Shown one piece after another: positions 47,016-59,012 of a stretch of DNA of 64,000 bases. The stretch lies in contig NC_089426.1 of the NCBI RefSeq assembly GCF_013426205.1, positions 1,488,001 through 1,552,000 of the forward strand, written 5' to 3'. Positions within the stretch are counted from its first letter, which is position 1; every line of letters starts with the position of its first letter. A model generated the notes under the pieces. The model was not told the origin of the DNA and ran no database searches. It was given only the letters and a program-made list of their open reading frames with translations. The translations under genes and the position numbers were made by a program. This stretch comes from Metarhizium brunneum (Eukaryota > Ascomycota > Sordariomycetes > Hypocreales > Clavicipitaceae).

Positions 47016-50000
47016 GATGCTCCGAGATGTTTTCCAATGCCAAGGCCAAGAAGCAGAAAGCGACCTTTCCAGCGGGATTCAAGTCTTGGGCAATGATAGA
47101 CCAGGTCCCAAAACACCGGTCCTGGCATCGAGGTCGGGATAGACCAGCACACCATTTTATATCCGGTCCCCAGGTTGTCCCTCAACATGGCTAACCCATG
47201 CCAACATGGGAGCTATGAGAAGGGATGACAACATGAGACACGTCATTTCCTCTGCTCGCGAAACGAAACCCAGCGAGTTCTGTTCGTCCGGGGTGACGAA
47301 GGCCAAGAGGCATGGGGGCAATCAAAGTGTGGAGATGGTCCCAATGGCCATGGATGGACATGCGGCTCAAATGGACCTTCTCCGTATATAATGCTTGGCT
47401 CATGCTTGTAGGGGTCTGCTGGGCGGCGCTATTAGGAGGTTAATTGCGAGGTTAACTTGCCGACGAACGTCAATGTTGGCCCAGAGATGTGGGTATCTCG
47501 GAGCCCGCCCGCCGTCCTTGATGTTTGCTCACATGGGCAGCGAATGACTCGTCCATGTTGTTTGTCGCGTGAGAGCTGCCTGGTTCGGCTGAAGGTTGAT
47601 GGATGATGGATCAAGGGGGCAAGCATCTGTCGAGCGAGCCATGGACTCGTTCCTTGCTGCAACCACAGGTGACAGAGGCATTGATGACACAGAACGCACC
47701 ATCAATGGCCTTGGAAGAAGTTAATCTCGCTGTCAATCTAAGCCATGGCGATGTGGCTGCGATATTAAACTCCGGCTCCCACCCCTTGGTACTCGGCTGC
47801 GTGGCTACCGACTCCAGCCCATCCCTGTCAGAATGGCCCATGTCATGATTAGTTTTAGATGTGTTCCTAGGCGCCGCGGTAGAGCCGTTGACCTGTCCAG
47901 CTCGAAGCTGTCCATGGGTCAGTTGTCTTGTATCATCGACCGTTGCGCAAAAGCCATGAAACATAGCCATATCTCCTCATGAAGCATTGGTTGCCGACAC
48001 AGAGATGACGTCCCTTTCCCCAAGCCAAGCCAGTCGTTGCAACATTCCCCGCGGCCGTCTCTTCACCCCGTGTGTTCTTTTTTTTTCTGGAAACACACAT
48101 GTTGGCGACTCGATGCCTCCTCCGCGCCCCGGCAACCAGACTCCTACCGCCAAATCCAAACCCCAACTGTCAACAAGACACCAATAGTGCGGTAATAAAA
48201 GGGGGGAAATAATAACACACGCACCAAAAACAGCCCCGGCCGCATACATCCACAAAAGACGCCAAACCCACAGTTTGGCCGTGAGCCAAGAGCCCGAGCG
48301 GCGCGGTTTGCCCAAGTCTGCTTAGTCCTGCAACCGCGGCCACGAGGCCATCGAAATCTTCAAGACAGATCCACCGGCTACATGGAGCAGAAGGCCCAGC
48401 AGAAAAGCTGGGGTGCCCCCAGACTCGACGCTGCGCGGCATTGGCTGCACCGGGCGTCCGGGGTAGGGTGCGTTCCGGAATGTCCACTGCCGGGCCGATT
48501 GGCTTTCTGCATTGATGACGATGCCGGGGTCTCTTTTGGGATTTTGATTGCCAGTACGGAGTAGTATCTATGTTCTACATGCTATTCTTGTTGCTCCCGC
48601 CTGAGGGTTGTGACTTGTGACTTGTGACTCGGTGACCGCCGGCATAGCTTCCGTCGAGCCCGGCGGCTTCGCACGGTTTTTGCTTTTTCCCAAGACGGAC
48701 TTCGGTGGCTGAAGGAGCCGGTGACGAAAACGCGCCGCTGCTGTGACCTTCTTGGCAGCCGAGCCAGAGAGGCTGTCCTGTCTGGTCGCTGGATATATAG
48801 CTGCAGTAGTATGACAGGGTTGCGGCAACAAGAGCATCGCTCCATGGAAGCAACATTGGAACCTGCTTCACAAAGAGGCCGAGCCCACCGCGCGCTTCTC
48901 TCGTCTCGAACCGGGCAGGCCTTTCATTTCGTCTCGCTTGGGACAGGACTCGAGATCAAGGCCCAATCACCGGCAAGCGTGATTCATCGCTGCACCTTGT
49001 GGTTCGTCTTGCCGGGGATATGGTCTTGATGATATTCAGATCCCTACTGATAAAGGTAGATGCTCTTGCTCTGATCCGCATAGGATGTTCGCCATGTATG
49101 AAACGCTGCCAGCATCCCGCCCGCCCCTTGCAATATTACAGCAGACCCTTTGGTCGCGAGCGGGACAAGTTCAAACCATCAGGTGCGGGCGTCTTTTGAA
49201 AAGGAGAGAATACTTGTCCATCATTGTAGCCTGGACAGCCCCTCGATTTGTTCTCAGCGACGGGCAGGAGTAACGCATTTTGCATCGTCATCCGGATGCA
49301 GATGTTGCCCAAACTGCAGCGTAGCCACAAGCTCCGAGCCTCCCGGATGGCAAAAGTTTCCTTCTTCTTTTCTTTTCTTGGACATGTTAGTTTCGGAGAT
49401 TCTAGATACCATGTCTCTATTACTCCTGCGCTTTCCACAGCAATGCTGATGTTGCAAGCTCACGGGTGCTGGTGAGACGTGCATGGCAAACCACCGCACC
49501 GACTGACCATCTGTAGCCAGCAGCACAGAGTTGGCGCCTCGAGCATCACCCAAAGCTACCGACAAGACGGAGAGCAAGCAGGGACGGCAAAGGCAGTCGT
49601 GGCCACGACCATGACAGTTCCCCGGGCTTCCGGCGACTCTGGGCCCGATGTCAACGCCCTCCCTCGCAACCAAGCACAAGCGGTACAAGCGAAAGTCTGC
49701 AGAACCATTTCGACGCTCAACAATTGTCATCACGCGGCGCGCCACCTCAGTTCGAGCAGACAATGCCCCTGAATCAGTCCACTAACAAGCGCGGGATCGT
49801 CTCTCTTACACTCGCCGTCGACTGCAACGCTCGACTTCACCAGCCCCGACTGGTTGCCACAAACGCCTCTGGCGGTTAAAAAAAAAAAACTCTGCCGATT
49901 AGTATTCTCGGTATCATCGTTGCTACTATACTACTTGACTTGGCCCGCTATCGCCGCGGTGATATGACTTGCTCGGGGCATCCGCTCCCCGTCTTTCCGC

Positions 50001-51184
50001 ACGGCGAAAACGAAGGACATGTGCGGCGGGCGAAATCCCGCATGCTGCCATGGTACTTGTGCCCGCGTACGGAGTAGAAATCATGCCATGGGTCTTCAGA
50101 CGAGAAAACTTGCCGACGCCTTGACGAGAGGCCCCAGTCGCGGTCGAGGCCGGGAGTCGCGGCGAGTCAGAGCGTTTCGAGGCACCAGCGAGTCGCGTTT
50201 GGGCCCCGTCAAAGCTGGTCGACGTGACCCTCGCCCATGGCTTGCCGCCACGCAAATGATTGGCAGCAGACAATGGGCGAGCATCTGGTGATGGAGATGT
50301 GGCGCCGGGCCTGGCGGCCAGTCTCGTGCGTGCCCTGACCCAAGAGGCTGGTTTCTCCTGCCGAATGAGGCAATCGCTATTCTCTCTTTTCGAAAGCCAC
50401 GAGTCAGCTTGTTAACCCCTGGCGGGGAAGAAAAAAAGTTGTCTACATACAAACTGCCGGGTTGTAAAGCGGCTCAAGCCAAGTCGACTATATCGTTTCA
50501 ATGTAAGCCGTGTTTCGCATAGTATAGACTCTAGAGATCGTGTAGACAGCTGCTTCCGTAAGTCGAACCATCCAAGCGAAAGAAGACAAGAAATTTGGTC
50601 TGAATCGTCTCAACTAGAAGCCCCTATTTTCCCATTTTCCCTTTTTTTTTTCACGCATCTTGTATTGTCTTATTCATGGGTTGCCACACGACCCAACTGC
50701 ACAACACCAACTTGCGCGAGGCGCCGCCATTCTGGCCCACTCCCAAGAGACCTTCCTTCTTGTGCCTGAAGGTGAACTTTCCGTGAACCTATCAAATCGT
50801 CCCGGAAGCGCTTCGAGAAATCATCCAGGTGTGTATATTCCGCAAAGTCTTCAGAAATGCCGCACTTGTACCTGGCCGGCGTGAGCCATGGCTTGACCTT
50901 GGGCCGTGGCGACGGGAAAGTCGGCAGGACGCAGGAGGAGAATTTTGTGCGAGTCTGATTTCTAAAGAGAAGAATTTTGGTGTATATAAATGTATGCTCA
51001 CCTCGTCCGTTTTTCTCTTCTCCTTTTCTTGTAACTTGGTTAAACAAGCTGGACTACTTTCCTTGACTTTTCAGTTCTTTACTTTACTTTCCTTTTATAC
51101 TTTATTGTATATATATATATATATATATTGACATATATATCTTCTTCCCTTCTCACACATACTTACAATTCCTTTAAATTCAAA
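47016..51184. other. Intergenic region upstream of trehalase and lysozyme-like genes
   Basis: 4.2 kb between divergent genes. TACGGAGTA copies lie at 48555-48563 and 50068-50076, homopolymer T/A runs at 48070 and 49879. A TA-dinucleotide tract at 51108-51129 precedes the lysozyme-like gene. No frame shows protein character beyond chance. Confidence 0.6.
51108..51129. repeat. TA dinucleotide tract in the lysozyme-like gene promoter
   Basis: About ten uninterrupted TA units end 56 bp before the ATG, followed by a second short TA block. It may act as the TATA region or lie in the leader. Such tracts vary readily in length. Confidence 0.7.
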
Positions 51185-51877
51185 ATGCTCGGAAACATTG
51201 CTCTCGCATCCGCTTGCCTCGCGGCCGTCGTAGCTGGTCTACCGGCCACCAAGCGCGGCATCCAAGACAAATACACCTACTACCAGGGAGACGGGTCCGT
51301 CGCCGCCGGATGGCCGTCGATGGACTCCTGGGGCTCCTGGGACGATCTCTGGAAGGCCAACTCGGGGCTGATGAACAATACTTGCACCTGGAACGGCTGG
51401 GGCCAGGACGACTCCAGCGACGAGATCGCCGCCGTGGGCAGTGCCATCCAGGACGTCGCCAATCAAACTGGCGTCGACGAGCGCTTCATCCTCGCCGTCT
51501 TGATGCAGGAGAGCAAGGGCTGCGTCCGCGCCCCTACCACCAATAACGGCGTCGTGAACCCCGGCCTTATGCAGTCGCACGACGGCTCTGGCACCTGTGC
51601 CGGCGTCGACCCTTGCCCCAGCAGCCAAATCACCCAGATGGTCCACGACGGCGTGGCCGGCACCTCATCTGGCGATGGCCTCCAGCAGCTGATTGCAAAG
51701 GCTAAGGGAACTGTTAGCGGCGACAGCCAGGTTTACTACGCCGCGGCCCGTCTGTATAACAGTGGCTCGGCCAACTATGCCAACCTCGACCTTGGCATGG
51801 GAAGCACGGCTTGCTATGCTTCTGATATTGCCAACCGCCTGACTGGCTGGACTCTGGCTACTACCGCCTGCCACTGA
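51185..51877 (+). CDS. Secreted lysozyme-like (lytic transglycosylase fold) protein
   Basis: A single exon of 230 residues. Residues 1-18 form a signal peptide, followed by LPATKR, a possible Kex2 processing site at KR24. The mature part begins with a Tyr/Trp-rich segment and then a lysozyme-like domain: VDERFILAVLMQESKGC, in which E109 sits where lytic transglycosylases (SLT/GH23) place the catalytic glutamate, followed by NNGVVNPGLMQSHDG. Six cysteines suggest three disulfides (67, 113, 135, 140 and two near the C-terminus). Family activity is cleavage of bacterial peptidoglycan, so an antibacterial secreted enzyme is plausible, but chitin-type substrates cannot be excluded. The ATG follows an A-rich context (CAAAATG) and is the first in frame. 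High G/C third positions. Confidence 0.8.
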   Translation: MLGNIALASACLAAVVAGLPATKRGIQDKYTYYQGDGSVAAGWPSMDSWGSWDDLWKANSGLMNNTCTWNGWGQDDSSDEIAAVGSAIQDVANQTGVDERFILAVLMQESKGCVRAPTTNNGVVNPGLMQSHDGSGTCAGVDPCPSSQITQMVHDGVAGTSSGDGLQQLIAKAKGTVSGDSQVYYAAARLYNSGSANYANLDLGMGSTACYASDIANRLTGWTLATTACH

Positions 51878-52198
51878 GGAACTGGCATGACAAACATCGT
51901 TTGACGCTGTCTTGAGATATGGGGCTATACTGAGTCTCGGGGGTATTTCAATCTTTTTCATGTATCTCCAACTTACATATTTTCAAACCCCCATGTACAT
52001 GTCCAGCAAAATACCAAGTCTCTCTTTGACAATCATCTTGATCTCGTCCCCTCATCCATTGTATATTGGTGTAAGCCGTGAAGTCTGCATGTCAACTGTA
52101 GTGATCAATATGCAAAATCTGTTCATGAAGTTTTTCCAGTCTGTCAGTGCGTCTTGTTGGCCGACCGGTTTGTGAAGGGCTTGTCTGTTTACCTGTTC

Positions 52199-52763
52199 AG
52201 GGGGCCAAATTGTTGACGTAGTGGATATATCTTTCCAACATTGGACGTTGGACAAGGCAGTAATGGCCCCCTCCTGGGTGGTGAAGCTGGAATATGTCAA
52301 GTGCGGCTCTGATATGGCGGCAGCCGGGATGTGATGGATTTGCGAACTTGGAACTCTTCTCGATTCCCCCTATCCCTGGTGTATACTTTCAAAGCAACAT
52401 GTCCACGGGTGCTATTTTACTGGCAGTTAGATTCAAAATAGAAGAGTGTCTCGAGGCCTGAGGGACTCACATGAGCTTCCGGGCCAACCACACAGTCGAC
52501 GCGGTACCAAAGCCCAGTCTCCGAATGACTTGATAATCGCCCATGTTGATGGGGTAATACTAGCTGGTCGCGAACCTATCGAGCTGTTCTTGCTCCAGGA
52601 GTAATGTGTCTCGGACAAGGTCAAGCCCAGCAGTGGGAAAACGCAAAGGGACTACGGGTGCTCTGCGTGTCCAGGCCTTGGCCCATTTGAAGACTGAAGG
52701 GATGCCATGTGTTGATGCAAGAGCCAAGTTTAGAAGCACTGAACCGACATTATATGGGCCCAC
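52199..52763 (-). pseudogene. Decayed SRPK-type protein kinase fragment
   Basis: Reading the minus strand from 52763 gives VPLRFPTAGLDLV..., EQEQLDRFATS, then a TAG stop at 52562-52560, and in the same frame [29 protein letters not shown], the glycine loop of fungal SRPK-like kinases. A GT-AG intron (52470-52412, 59 bp) then joins to TRGHVALKVYTRDRGNREEFQV with the VAIK-type lysine. The frame breaks near 52332, after which HPGCRHIRAALDIF and GGHYCLVQRPM continue in another frame to a TGA at 52199. Compared with the family, several residues before YQV and between EFQV and HPG are missing, and the catalytic lobe (HRDL, DFG) is not found. Weak resemblance may continue to about 52070. The family phosphorylates SR proteins or similar substrates, but this copy cannot encode a kinase. 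Confidence 0.85.
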
Positions 52764-53164
52764 TGGTATAGACCACTGGCCAATGATGTCAGTTGCACTT
52801 ACAGCCGGCCAACTTGACTCCTACAATATGACGAGGAGAAATGTCATTACAAGCATCTAGGCGGCGTTTGATATAGTTTTCAGTTTATACAATCGCCAGT
52901 TCATGTGGAGGCCAAAGCTCCTCCAGTCGTGCTTTCGCACTGAACCAATCTATATCCACCTTTGATTTCCATCAAGATCAAGAAAAGAGCTTACACACGG
53001 CGCCGGACCAAAACGAAAGAGAGGAATGACCACCGCACTGAATATTTCATAAGCTACGCATTTTTCTGTAGTTGGCATGCAGCTACACACGACGAAGGAT
53101 ATAGAAATCGACAAAACCACCCAAATGCGGACATGTTTACAGGCCTGCCCAACGGCGAGGCCGT

Positions 53165-54528
53165 TTAATCAACTTCAATGACATCCCCCGGCACCGTAAT
53201 CAAAGTAAACTTCTCATCAACGTAATACCACCTGTCATACGGCGCCGGTCTAGCTGCTGGCGGCAAGATGTTGGACTTTTCCGGAATCTCAAACTTCTTG
53301 GTCGCATCCTCGGGCTTGACATAGGTCTTGCAAGCACGAGGATTGGTAGTCTGCCAAATGCTGATCTTGCCGCGGTCCTCCTTGCCGAGAACAAGATCAC
53401 TCCAATGCTGGTGACTTTCGGCGAGTTTGGCATTCATGGTGCGAGCATTGACGTATTCGTTGCCGATGATGGGGTTGAGGCCCTTGCCACGAGCGACTTT
53501 GTAATACTTGATGGTGTTAGTGAAAAACGTGTCCGGGGGGAAACGGAGAAGGGTGTGACTTGCAATAAACCAGTCAAGAAAGGATTTGCTGAGGCCGGGT
53601 CGGTACTTGTCCAGTTCTTCGACGGCTAAACCACTTAGATGTGCGCTTTGGCATAGTTTGGTACTACGACGGCGGGCGACTTACAGCTGACGAGGTTGGC
53701 GAGAGGGTCCCTGACGTCAATAGCTATGACTTTCCAGTCCGTCGTGTTATCCTTTTTTTTTCTCTCCTTAGCGGACCGCTGTTTTATCGAATATTTCCAC
53801 ATACAGCGGGCAACATACGTCAATCATGGCAAGACCTCCCAGAACTTTGACCTGCTTGACCTCGCCCGTGTATCCTGGCCTAGCCATTGTCAGCAACAAG
53901 AGTCGCAAAATCGTTTGCAAAATATGCCCAACTTACGAAATGGAGCTGACGTCAAATAAATCGACCGGGTCATTGTCTCCCACAAGGCCGGTATAGTTGT
54001 CCTTGACATTCTTGTTCTCCCACGTCTGTGGAATCGACCCATACAAGAAGGGATACGTCTTGTGCGGCCAGAAACTAGCCACAAACCGGGGCTTGTTCTT
54101 TGAGGTGTCGTGGAAGAGAGGGTCTGTCGACAATTTAGCAAAAGTCTTTCCAACTCTAGAAATACATTGACTACAACGTACTCAGAGGCTCGTTGCGCTG
54201 CGTTTCAATCTTGCCGTCGGTCCATCGGGGAATCTCAACTACAAAGTTGATGACCGGCCCAGGCTTGTTATCCGGGTACAAAGGCACATCGTGCCAAGGC
54301 GAGACGGGATATCCATCCTTCTGCAGCCATACTCTCCAGTCCTTTTCCCACAGCGTCAACTCATTGCGTCAAACAATGTACATGAAGGGATGAATTCTGC
54401 GTGAAGCGACTTACAACTGTGTTCCTAGCGCCAACCTCTCGGAGTGTATAGGAGCCGTCATTCTGGGCAACAGCACCGACTGCGCTCAGAGGCACGAGGA
54501 CCGCTTGCAACAGTTTCAAGACATACAT
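53165..54528 (-). CDS. Family I inorganic pyrophosphatase with signal peptide
   Basis: Six exons (54528-54415, 54359-54182, 54123-53937, 53879-53819, 53751-53685, 53625-53165) give 355 residues. The protein begins with a hydrophobic signal peptide (MYVLKLLQAVLVPLSAVGAVA) in place of the cytosolic N-terminus. Conserved soluble-pyrophosphatase blocks follow: KDGYPVSPWHDVPLY, FVVEIPRWTDGKIE, YPFLYGSIPQTWE, the metal-binding DNDPVDLFDV, GYTGEVKQVKVLGGLAMID, DWKVIAIDV and YYKVARGKG. Family I enzymes hydrolyse pyrophosphate with magnesium. The signal peptide places this one in the secretory pathway or outside the cell, unlike the essential cytosolic enzyme, which should be encoded elsewhere. I chose ATG 54528 over 54579 because it starts the signal peptide. 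The exon-5 acceptor after a run of nine A (53753/53752) gives the family length; an upstream AAG acceptor would add five residues. Confidence 0.92.
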
Positions 54529-55369
54529 TCTCGACAATGCTACAACAAAGGCAGACGGAGGAATAGTGTGCTCGCTCACTCACATGTCATGCAGCACGGG
54601 AATCCCTCTTTAATACCATCGCATCTGCATCTCCACAAGTGGCAATCAAGACACGCCGCCCACCGGATCACACACTTTTAGCGCATGAAACTAGATGCAA
54701 AGGATTTCCAGAGCAGCTCAATGTGCTGCGCTGAGTGGTACCATTTGATGTAAACTTTGATGCGAGTTATCAATCTAGAGCCGCAGGCTAATGCGATGAC
54801 ATGCTGTGCCCCCTGTCAATGATCTGCCTTGGTGCCAGTGAGCTCAAGGGTCATGGCCCACGTGGGTCTTGGCAACATGAAGAATTAACAGGTTCAAGTT
54901 TTTGAGGGCATGTTAGGACCGGGGCCCTCCACCGAGGCACGCGTGTGGTAAAGTGATTTGGTGGAGGAGTAAGGCTATTTCTGGGCCTCCGGTTGCGGAT
55001 CTTGAGTCGATCTCGTGTCCAGAATACACAACAGAAGCAGAAGTGGTCTGTAAAGTCGTGGCAAACGGAAAATGATCAAGTCAAGGCAAATGAACAAGGC
55101 GGGTTTCATTGGTATTGTAGACCCGGCCGACGTGGCTTAAGCGAAGATGGTGTGGATGAGAAAGGAAATAAACGTGGCGGCGTTGATGAGGCCGATGATG
55201 AAAGGGTGCATCCAGTGACGTCTGATTACGACCAAGGCCTCTTCACACGGCAATGTGTCCATACTGAGGAGAATTAATACTAATCACAGTGACAGGGGTA
55301 TCCAATTCGACTCGAACATGTATACATACAGACAGTACATAGATCCAACCTTCTCCTCAGGCCTCCCAT
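54529..55369. other. Intergenic region, nothing recognised
   Basis: About 840 bp between the pyrophosphatase start and the 3' end of the YbjQ-family gene, which lies on the same strand. No ORF with protein character. Confidence 0.6.
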
Positions 55370-55886
55370 CTATGTCGCCTTCGCACCACTCAGCTGAGGC
55401 GGCGATCTGACCTGGTCATCAATCTTCTCCACAATACAGGCTGTCCCGTATGCCGCTGTCTGCGCGAACCCGCCCATGTCACCAGCGTCGAATCGCAAGC
55501 AAATAATCGCATTTCCGCCCCGGCGCTTGCATTCTTCCACCACACGGCTTATAGAGTCATTTCGACACGAGTACAGCATGGAGGTGAACCACTGGAGTTC
55601 GCCACCAGCAAAGCTCTTGAATACCATGCCGAGACTGGCGGCGATATTCCGACTGCGGACAGTGATTCCATAAACCGCGCCGAGAACTTGGACGATTCGG
55701 TATCCAGGGAGATCCATCATAGCTATACAGGTGCGTCAGTGTTGTGGTCGATTGGTTGTGTGCCCGCCCAGCGAGAGACCTACTTGTCGTAATGACGCCT
55801 TCGGTTTCGGTGAAGCAGTGAAGGTCGGAGATCTGAGGGGGGATGTTGGCAACTTCCTCAGCCTGCTTTTCTTTGCGTCCGGCCAT
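55370..55886 (-). CDS. YbjQ/UPF0145-family small protein
   Basis: Exons 55886-55784 and 55722-55370 with a 61-bp intron give 151 residues. The second exon covers the YbjQ-like domain: GYRIVQVLGAVYGITVRSRNI, then a central helix region, AISR-type VVEECKRRGGNAIICLRFDA and a C-terminal strand with GTACIV. In bacteria this pentameric family is of unclear function, sometimes called heavy-metal binding. Fungal copies are uncharacterised. A short charged N-terminal extension (MAGRKEKQAEEV) is added here. There is no signal peptide or membrane segment, so it is probably cytosolic. It is flanked by large empty regions, so neighbours give no clue. Confidence 0.85.
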
Positions 55887-58800
55887 TTCGAAGGTGTCAA
55901 GTTATACTATAAATGTGGTTGTCATGGATCGGATGAGAGGCCGAGAAGATATGTTGTCCCAGTAGTTGGTCAATGTATTTTGAGTAGAGAGTTTATAGGG
56001 ACATATGCCACGCTAGGAGAGAAAAATCCAAATAGCTGAACAGCGAGCAACTCTCTTATTTATACTAACGGGAGAATTGGCAAATGCAGTCGTCATAAGG
56101 GTTGTCATCCTCGTTGTATTTTGCCGTTTCAGTCAAGATGTGGCTGACAGCGAGCCTCTCATGGAAGCGTCGTGGCCAATGGGCAACTTCTCCGTAATGG
56201 ACGACGAGTTAGTCAACTACAGTCCAGCTGTGGCGGCGGTGGCTACCTGGCTGTTGAGACCGTTTGCGACAGGCGTTGGGATGGCTCTGAGGCTCTTTTG
56301 ACGTGCTTCACTGAGGCTGAGCTCACGTATTCGTCGTATCGAGGCGACACGGCACCTGCGAGCCGCGCGAGTGGGGTCGACGCTGGCTCTCAACCGACTT
56401 TAGAACTCAGCCAACCGAAAACCAAGGAATGGAGTGTACGGAGTACGGAGTACATAACTAGGAGTACTACTATTAGATAACTTACTTGCCTGTTTTGATG
56501 CCGAGCCCATTCGGCCATGCAGTGGCTCAGTCAGCCATTCCCGACTTCGTCAATAGTGCTCGGCACATAGAAAATTAAACGAGAATGGCCCGTAATGTCG
56601 CTCCATCTGAAGCGGGACGTTGTTGTGGCATCCCGTCATATCTGCACCGCATCAGACGTTGGCTGTGCATCCACGGTACCCTTGGACGAGTTGATCTGGA
56701 GACTATTATTTAAGCTGCACAGCCTTGGCCCAAGTTCACCGGTTTCAGTTGCAATCCCTTCCCGGTCAGGACAACTAAGCGCTCTTTGCTGCGTCCCGGC
56801 GAGACGCCATCAATTGGGTTGAAGGTGTGCCGTTGGGTTGGTCGCTTACCAAACGGCATGTCGACTCTAGTTCCTTCTTATTCGCCAGGTGGCCGGTGAT
56901 CTAAAACATCATGAGCGCCTCTGGATGAAGCTTGCTTGAACCATGTAATATTGGTTGGTTGTCATCGTTCCGACAGAGTCAATTGGCGTATATGGCACTG
57001 AGACTCCGAAATGTGTATATCGCCCATGCTGAAAGTTCGGTAACAATGCCCAGTCCAATATTCCCACGCACAAACTGGCCATTGGACCGATTCTCAACTG
57101 CTCAAACGCCAAGTGTCGTGCCGAATCCCTCGGTATACCACCGCTAATCCTCCAAGCGCATTCTCAAAGACATTGATTGATTTAGACACCCACAACCAGC
57201 GTCCAAGGTCCGACCAAGTAGCGGGCCATACATACGTACAGCGCTGCAGAACCCTGTAACCTGACATCTTCAGACCCTGGTTGGCATCTGCGGGATGGGG
57301 GTGGTATCCTGGGCAAGAGTGTCACCACCCCTACCAATCAATTAGCAACAGCCTCAGTTTTTCTCAGCGCCATCTAACGGATGTATCAGCCAAAAGCTCA
57401 CCGCCTGTGGTGTATTTCAAATACAATATTACCCCCGTTCGTCCTAGTCCTCGGAATGAATTCTTCAAGGCGACCAGACAGCACACATGCGCTGTTTGCC
57501 TTGTTTTCAAACCGACATGCTCGGACATGAAAGAATTTATGGATTTCTCATCATGGGGTTGTTGAAGATGGACACAGATGGCATGGACCAAATGTACGGA
57601 AGAGATGGGCTTGATGCCGCTGAGGCCCGCGGCATTCCGCGCGTCACATATTGTGCTTATGCCAACTTCACCTCCCCCGTGTCTGGCCACCCGGGCAGTT
57701 TCTGGATATCGTCAGATTGCCTTTCGTTGTCATCGCGGGATGCTTGCGTTTTCATTTTTGCACGGCAAGGGAATTTTCGGTGATGGTGGCTACCTTGTTG
57801 CAGGGGTTCGTTACCCGCATGACAAAATTGGCGACCATGTCTATCAAACATTGAACGAGGAGTGATGGGCAGAACGCTGCGTTGGTAACACGCGGAGAGA
57901 ACGGGCAACGACGGGGCACCGGGCCGTGGCGCTGGAGCTGGAACTGCATCTGCGGGATTGAATCCCCAAGGTACTCCGTACGGAGGAGTATGTATGTGCA
58001 CACACATGTGTGTTTGCCGCATGCAAGAGGATGACCACCGCCATGGCTCTGTCAATGCCCAACCCACCACTTTCGCCCGAAGTGCGGACGTCACCTTGAT
58101 CCACGACACACCCCCATCATGGCTTGCCAGCGGGGTGCTCCTTCCTTCTTCCCGCATGGTGGCGTCGCCCGTTTGTACCGTCTGGTACACCTCTCTAGTA
58201 CTCCATACTGCATACTCCAACTGTCTTCATGGGCCAGCCCCAACCAGAGCAACTCGATGGCCTCCTTTACGTCCACGCACGCCCATGTTTTGCCTCTTTA
58301 CATGTCCCAATCTCACATAGTCTTTAATTCATGTGAATTGATTTGCTCTACGCCTCCGCAACGATGAACGACTGCAACTCCTTTGCCACCACGATGGCCC
58401 GGATACACGTGGAAATCAAGTAGACCTTTGGGTAGCTTTGTCTTCCACAGCCCAGAGGGTAGCAAGCTCCATGGTGCTGCTGAATTTTTCTTCTTCTGCT
58501 TCTGCTTGGTCGTGCCGTCCCCGGCTGTGTCTTCCGCGGGAAGCAGAGGGTAGTGACTTCATTCGTCACTCTCATCACGGCGATGCGAGACGTCGTCGAA
58601 AGGAGGCTAAGCAGCACCAACAACTTGTCGACTCCACTTGTACCGAGAGGCTCTTTCTCCATGTGTGCTGGCTGGATCCTGTAGCGGCTCAAATCAGGTG
58701 CTTAACCACCAGTTGTGGTAATTGAGTGGTGCCCGATGTAGGTCGAGTGCGGGCAAAGAAGGCTTGGGACCGGCATATTAAAGGGACAGCATTTCTGTGG

Positions 58801-59012
58801 CCCCGCGGGTGCCCCTCTCCCACTCGTGACAGCTTCTCAAAAGCTTGAATCGACAGGTCTTCTTTCTTGGCCTTTCTTTTTTATCTTTAGTTGCCGGATG
58901 GACCATTGCTTGCAGTATTATTAGCCAACGGCGACAAGCGACTTAATATACCAGCCCTACTGTCACCACTCCCTCCACTTGGGCCCCATCGTATCCGCCC
59001 ACACTAGTGACG
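55887..59012. other. Intergenic region, nothing recognised
   Basis: 3.1 kb between divergent genes. It contains a tandem TACGGAGTAC copy at 56437-56453 and a GTACTCCGTACGGAG copy at 57971-57985. Short overlapping frames only. Confidence 0.6.
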
